Assembly (NCBI RefSeq): GCF_900113665.1
Contig: NZ_FOQD01000007.1
Location: forward strand, 62,001-126,000
Length of the DNA stretch: 64,000 nt
Direction: 5' to 3'
Origin: Planctomicrobium piriforme
Lineage (GTDB): Bacteria; Planctomycetota; Planctomycetia; Planctomycetales; Planctomycetaceae
Shown: piece after piece, positions 62,317-64,000 of the stretch
Layout: each line of letters opens with the position of its first letter
Numbering within the stretch: position 1 is the stretch's first letter
Position numbers and translations under genes: made by a program
The notes under the pieces: model-generated
What the model was told of the DNA's origin: nothing
Database searches by the model: none
Seen by the model: only the letters and a program-made list of their open reading frames with translations

Positions 62317-63873
62317 CTACGCCTGCTGCATGGCGGGCGCCTGTGCGGCGATCACTTCTTCAAAGATCGTGACGCAGTTGCGGCCCTTGCGTTTCGAGGC
62401 ATACATCGCGGCATCGGCCGTTTCTAGAATCTGCATCGCAAAATTGCAGGACTGCCGCGGCGGAACGATCATCGCACCGCCGATGCTGGCGGTGACGCTG
62501 AGCGTCGACGGCCCGCAGGTGAGCGGTCGCGATTCGATGCGCTGCCGGATGCGTTCCGCCTGGCGTGCCAGTCCGGTCACATCGGGAGCCGAACTGAGAA
62601 TCACAAATTCCTCGCCGCCGTAACGGGTGACGATATCGGCGTCACGGACCATTTCTTTCAAAGCCTGGGCAACGCACTTGAGGACTTCATCGCCGACGAG
62701 ATGCCCGTGCGTGTCGTTCACCTTCTTGAAGTGATCGATGTCGACGAACAGCACGCCGATGCCGGCCTGCGATTCCCGGGCACGATGGCAACGCTCGTTA
62801 AGCTGCTGCGTCAGATAAGAACGATTGAACAGGGTGGTCAGTGGATCGGTGAGCGTCGACTGCGTGAGTTCGAGCACCCGTTTGCGGAGTCGGCCGTTTT
62901 CTTCCAGCATTTCACAGGAAGCAGACGAGACTTCGTCGCGGGCCATCGAGGCGTTGGCCGCAAGTTGCGAGAGCTGTCCCATTGCCTGTGACAGCAGTTC
63001 CAGCGGCGAGCCGACTTTCGACATATCGACGCTGAACAGGTCGCTGTGGTCGTCGAGTTCTTCACGCACCTGATCGACCAGATCGTTCACGGCCGTTTCC
63101 GGCTCGCGGAGGATGGTGCAGCAGAGTTCGTAGATTTTGGCAATTGCGAGGCCACGGCCTTCGCCGCTGAAGAACTCGCCAAAGGCTGTTGCGATCCGGA
63201 GGACGTCCGCCAGGCCAATCGCACCTGTGGGAGTTTTATTACAGGCTTCGTCCAGGGAAATCGTCATCGTCTGCACGGCATGAATGCAATGCGCCGGCAG
63301 GTTCCATTCGCTGAACAGATGCAGGGTCACCTGCATGGAGGTGATATCGCCTGACTGAGCTTCCACGGCATCGAGCGACGCACCGGTCTGCTCGGCCTGT
63401 TTCATGCATTCGACGAAGCGTTCGGGATCGCAGTTGAGCATCGCCAGCCGGCCGATGCGGGCCAGCAGACCCAGCGTGAATGCTTCGCCGCTGTCGATCT
63501 GGGAATACTTTTCAGCCAGGAGCGAAGCGGTGCAGCCGCGGACCAGCGACTGGAACCAGAAGTCAGAATAATAAGATGCGTAGTTGCCGGTGTTCATCGA
63601 AGCTTCGGCGAGGGAGAACCCCAGCGCGAGCGCCATGACCGACTTTTTCCCCAGCAGCACCACCGCTCGTTGCAGATCGCTCACCGGCTTGCGCAAGCCG
63701 AATTGAGACGTGTTGGCCGCCTTGAGGATCTTTCCCGACAGCGCCGGATCGGTCTGCAGGACGTAAACCACGTCCGAGATGCCGACCTCGGGGTCAGAAA
63801 ACATCTTCAACAGACGGATCGCGACGGTCGGCAACGAGGGGAGCTGTGAGAGCTTCTTCAGCTTGCTTTCCAT
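62317..63873 (-). CDS. HDOD-GGDEF diguanylate cyclase
   Basis: 518 residues from ATG 63873. Residues about 1-230 are an HDOD domain (LPSLPTVAIRLLKMFSDPEV, LQTDPALSGKILKAANTSQFG, VLLGKKSVMALALGFSL). A helical linker (about 260-350) leads to the GGDEF domain: TDPLTTLFNRSYL, FVDIDHFKKVNDTHGHLVGDE and the active site GGEEF at 419-423. RDAD at 410-413, five residues before it, is an intact I-site, so feedback inhibition by c-di-GMP is expected. The enzyme would make c-di-GMP in the cytoplasm. It lies directly upstream of the HDOD-kinase gene (196-base gap), probably sharing regulation. Confidence 0.94.
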   Translation of the reverse strand: MESKLKKLSQLPSLPTVAIRLLKMFSDPEVGISDVVYVLQTDPALSGKILKAANTSQFGLRKPVSDLQRAVVLLGKKSVMALALGFSLAEASMNTGNYASYYSDFWFQSLVRGCTASLLAEKYSQIDSGEAFTLGLLARIGRLAMLNCDPERFVECMKQAEQTGASLDAVEAQSGDITSMQVTLHLFSEWNLPAHCIHAVQTMTISLDEACNKTPTGAIGLADVLRIATAFGEFFSGEGRGLAIAKIYELCCTILREPETAVNDLVDQVREELDDHSDLFSVDMSKVGSPLELLSQAMGQLSQLAANASMARDEVSSASCEMLEENGRLRKRVLELTQSTLTDPLTTLFNRSYLTQQLNERCHRARESQAGIGVLFVDIDHFKKVNDTHGHLVGDEVLKCVAQALKEMVRDADIVTRYGGEEFVILSSAPDVTGLARQAERIRQRIESRPLTCGPSTLSVTASIGGAMIVPPRQSCNFAMQILETADAAMYASKRKGRNCVTIFEEVIAAQAPAMQQA

Positions 63874-64000
63874 GCCAGAAATCCAATAGCTGCTATTGCC
63901 CGGAACAATCAGAAATGAGAAAGATCGGGCGAGGACCCGCACCCGAACTCAAATCGGCTCTTCAGACACCCGGTCTCAGATGATCCGCCCGATCGGACGA

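Overview
The window is a piece of a planctomycete chromosome, most likely from the Planctomycetaceae sensu lato. The main evidence is a set of families that are rare outside this phylum: a prepilin-like protein with a C-terminal H-X9-DG motif (DUF1559), a PVC-type CxxCH cytochrome fused to a propeller, DUF1571, DUF1570 and DUF1080 proteins, a GYF_2-domain protein, several HDOD and Ser/Thr-kinase signalling proteins, and very large coiled-coil membrane proteins. Base composition is evenly GC-rich. No rRNA, tRNA, CRISPR array, transposase or prophage genes were recognised.

Layout. 1-168 is the end of a radical-SAM gene. 327-5223 is a tightly overlapping trio on the + strand: two GT-C membrane glycosyltransferases and a DUF1559 pseudopilin. 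5322-8954 carries a membrane-anchored GYF_2 protein, a GH99/71-like secreted protein and a secreted CxxC redoxin. A SurA/PpiD-like membrane protein (minus, own terminator) stands divergent to topoisomerase I, followed by YqgE/AlgH and a 1002-residue PVC cytochrome. 19-25 kb has a frameshifted small gene, a pectate lyase, a lipase-like hydrolase, an exported SAM methyltransferase and a minus-strand run of three exported proteins (DUF1570 peptidase, carboxypeptidase-regulatory-like, DUF1571). An LptD/OstA-like outer-membrane protein with a good sigma70-type promoter follows, then an MFS transporter, hydrolases, DUF1080 and amidohydrolase genes, and a 1566-residue Gln-rich coiled-coil protein.

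39-49 kb: a nonsense-interrupted M50-like gene, then a long minus-strand block of MoxR ATPase, ExbB/TolQ-like and ExbD/TolR-like proteins, a small membrane protein, a histidine kinase, a third GT-C glycosyltransferase and an ExeA-type ATPase, with argC upstream of moxR. 49.7-64 kb holds a small Gly/Met/Gln-rich exported protein, an ECF sigma factor, an HD phosphohydrolase, a Kup K+ transporter, a zinc-ribbon metallopeptidase, an AI-2E-family permease, a double sialidase, and two adjacent HDOD regulators, one fused to a Ser/Thr kinase and one to a GGDEF domain.

The least ordinary content lies between and inside the genes: at least eight kinds of dispersed hairpin or inverted-repeat element. 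One supplies the TAG stop codon of two (perhaps three) genes. Another is translated in frame inside two glycosyltransferases. One intergenic region holds five consecutive perfect hairpins that all have three-base loops. Two genes are broken, one by a frameshift and one by a single in-frame TGA. Function calls rest on sequence motifs read by eye; no database search was possible.
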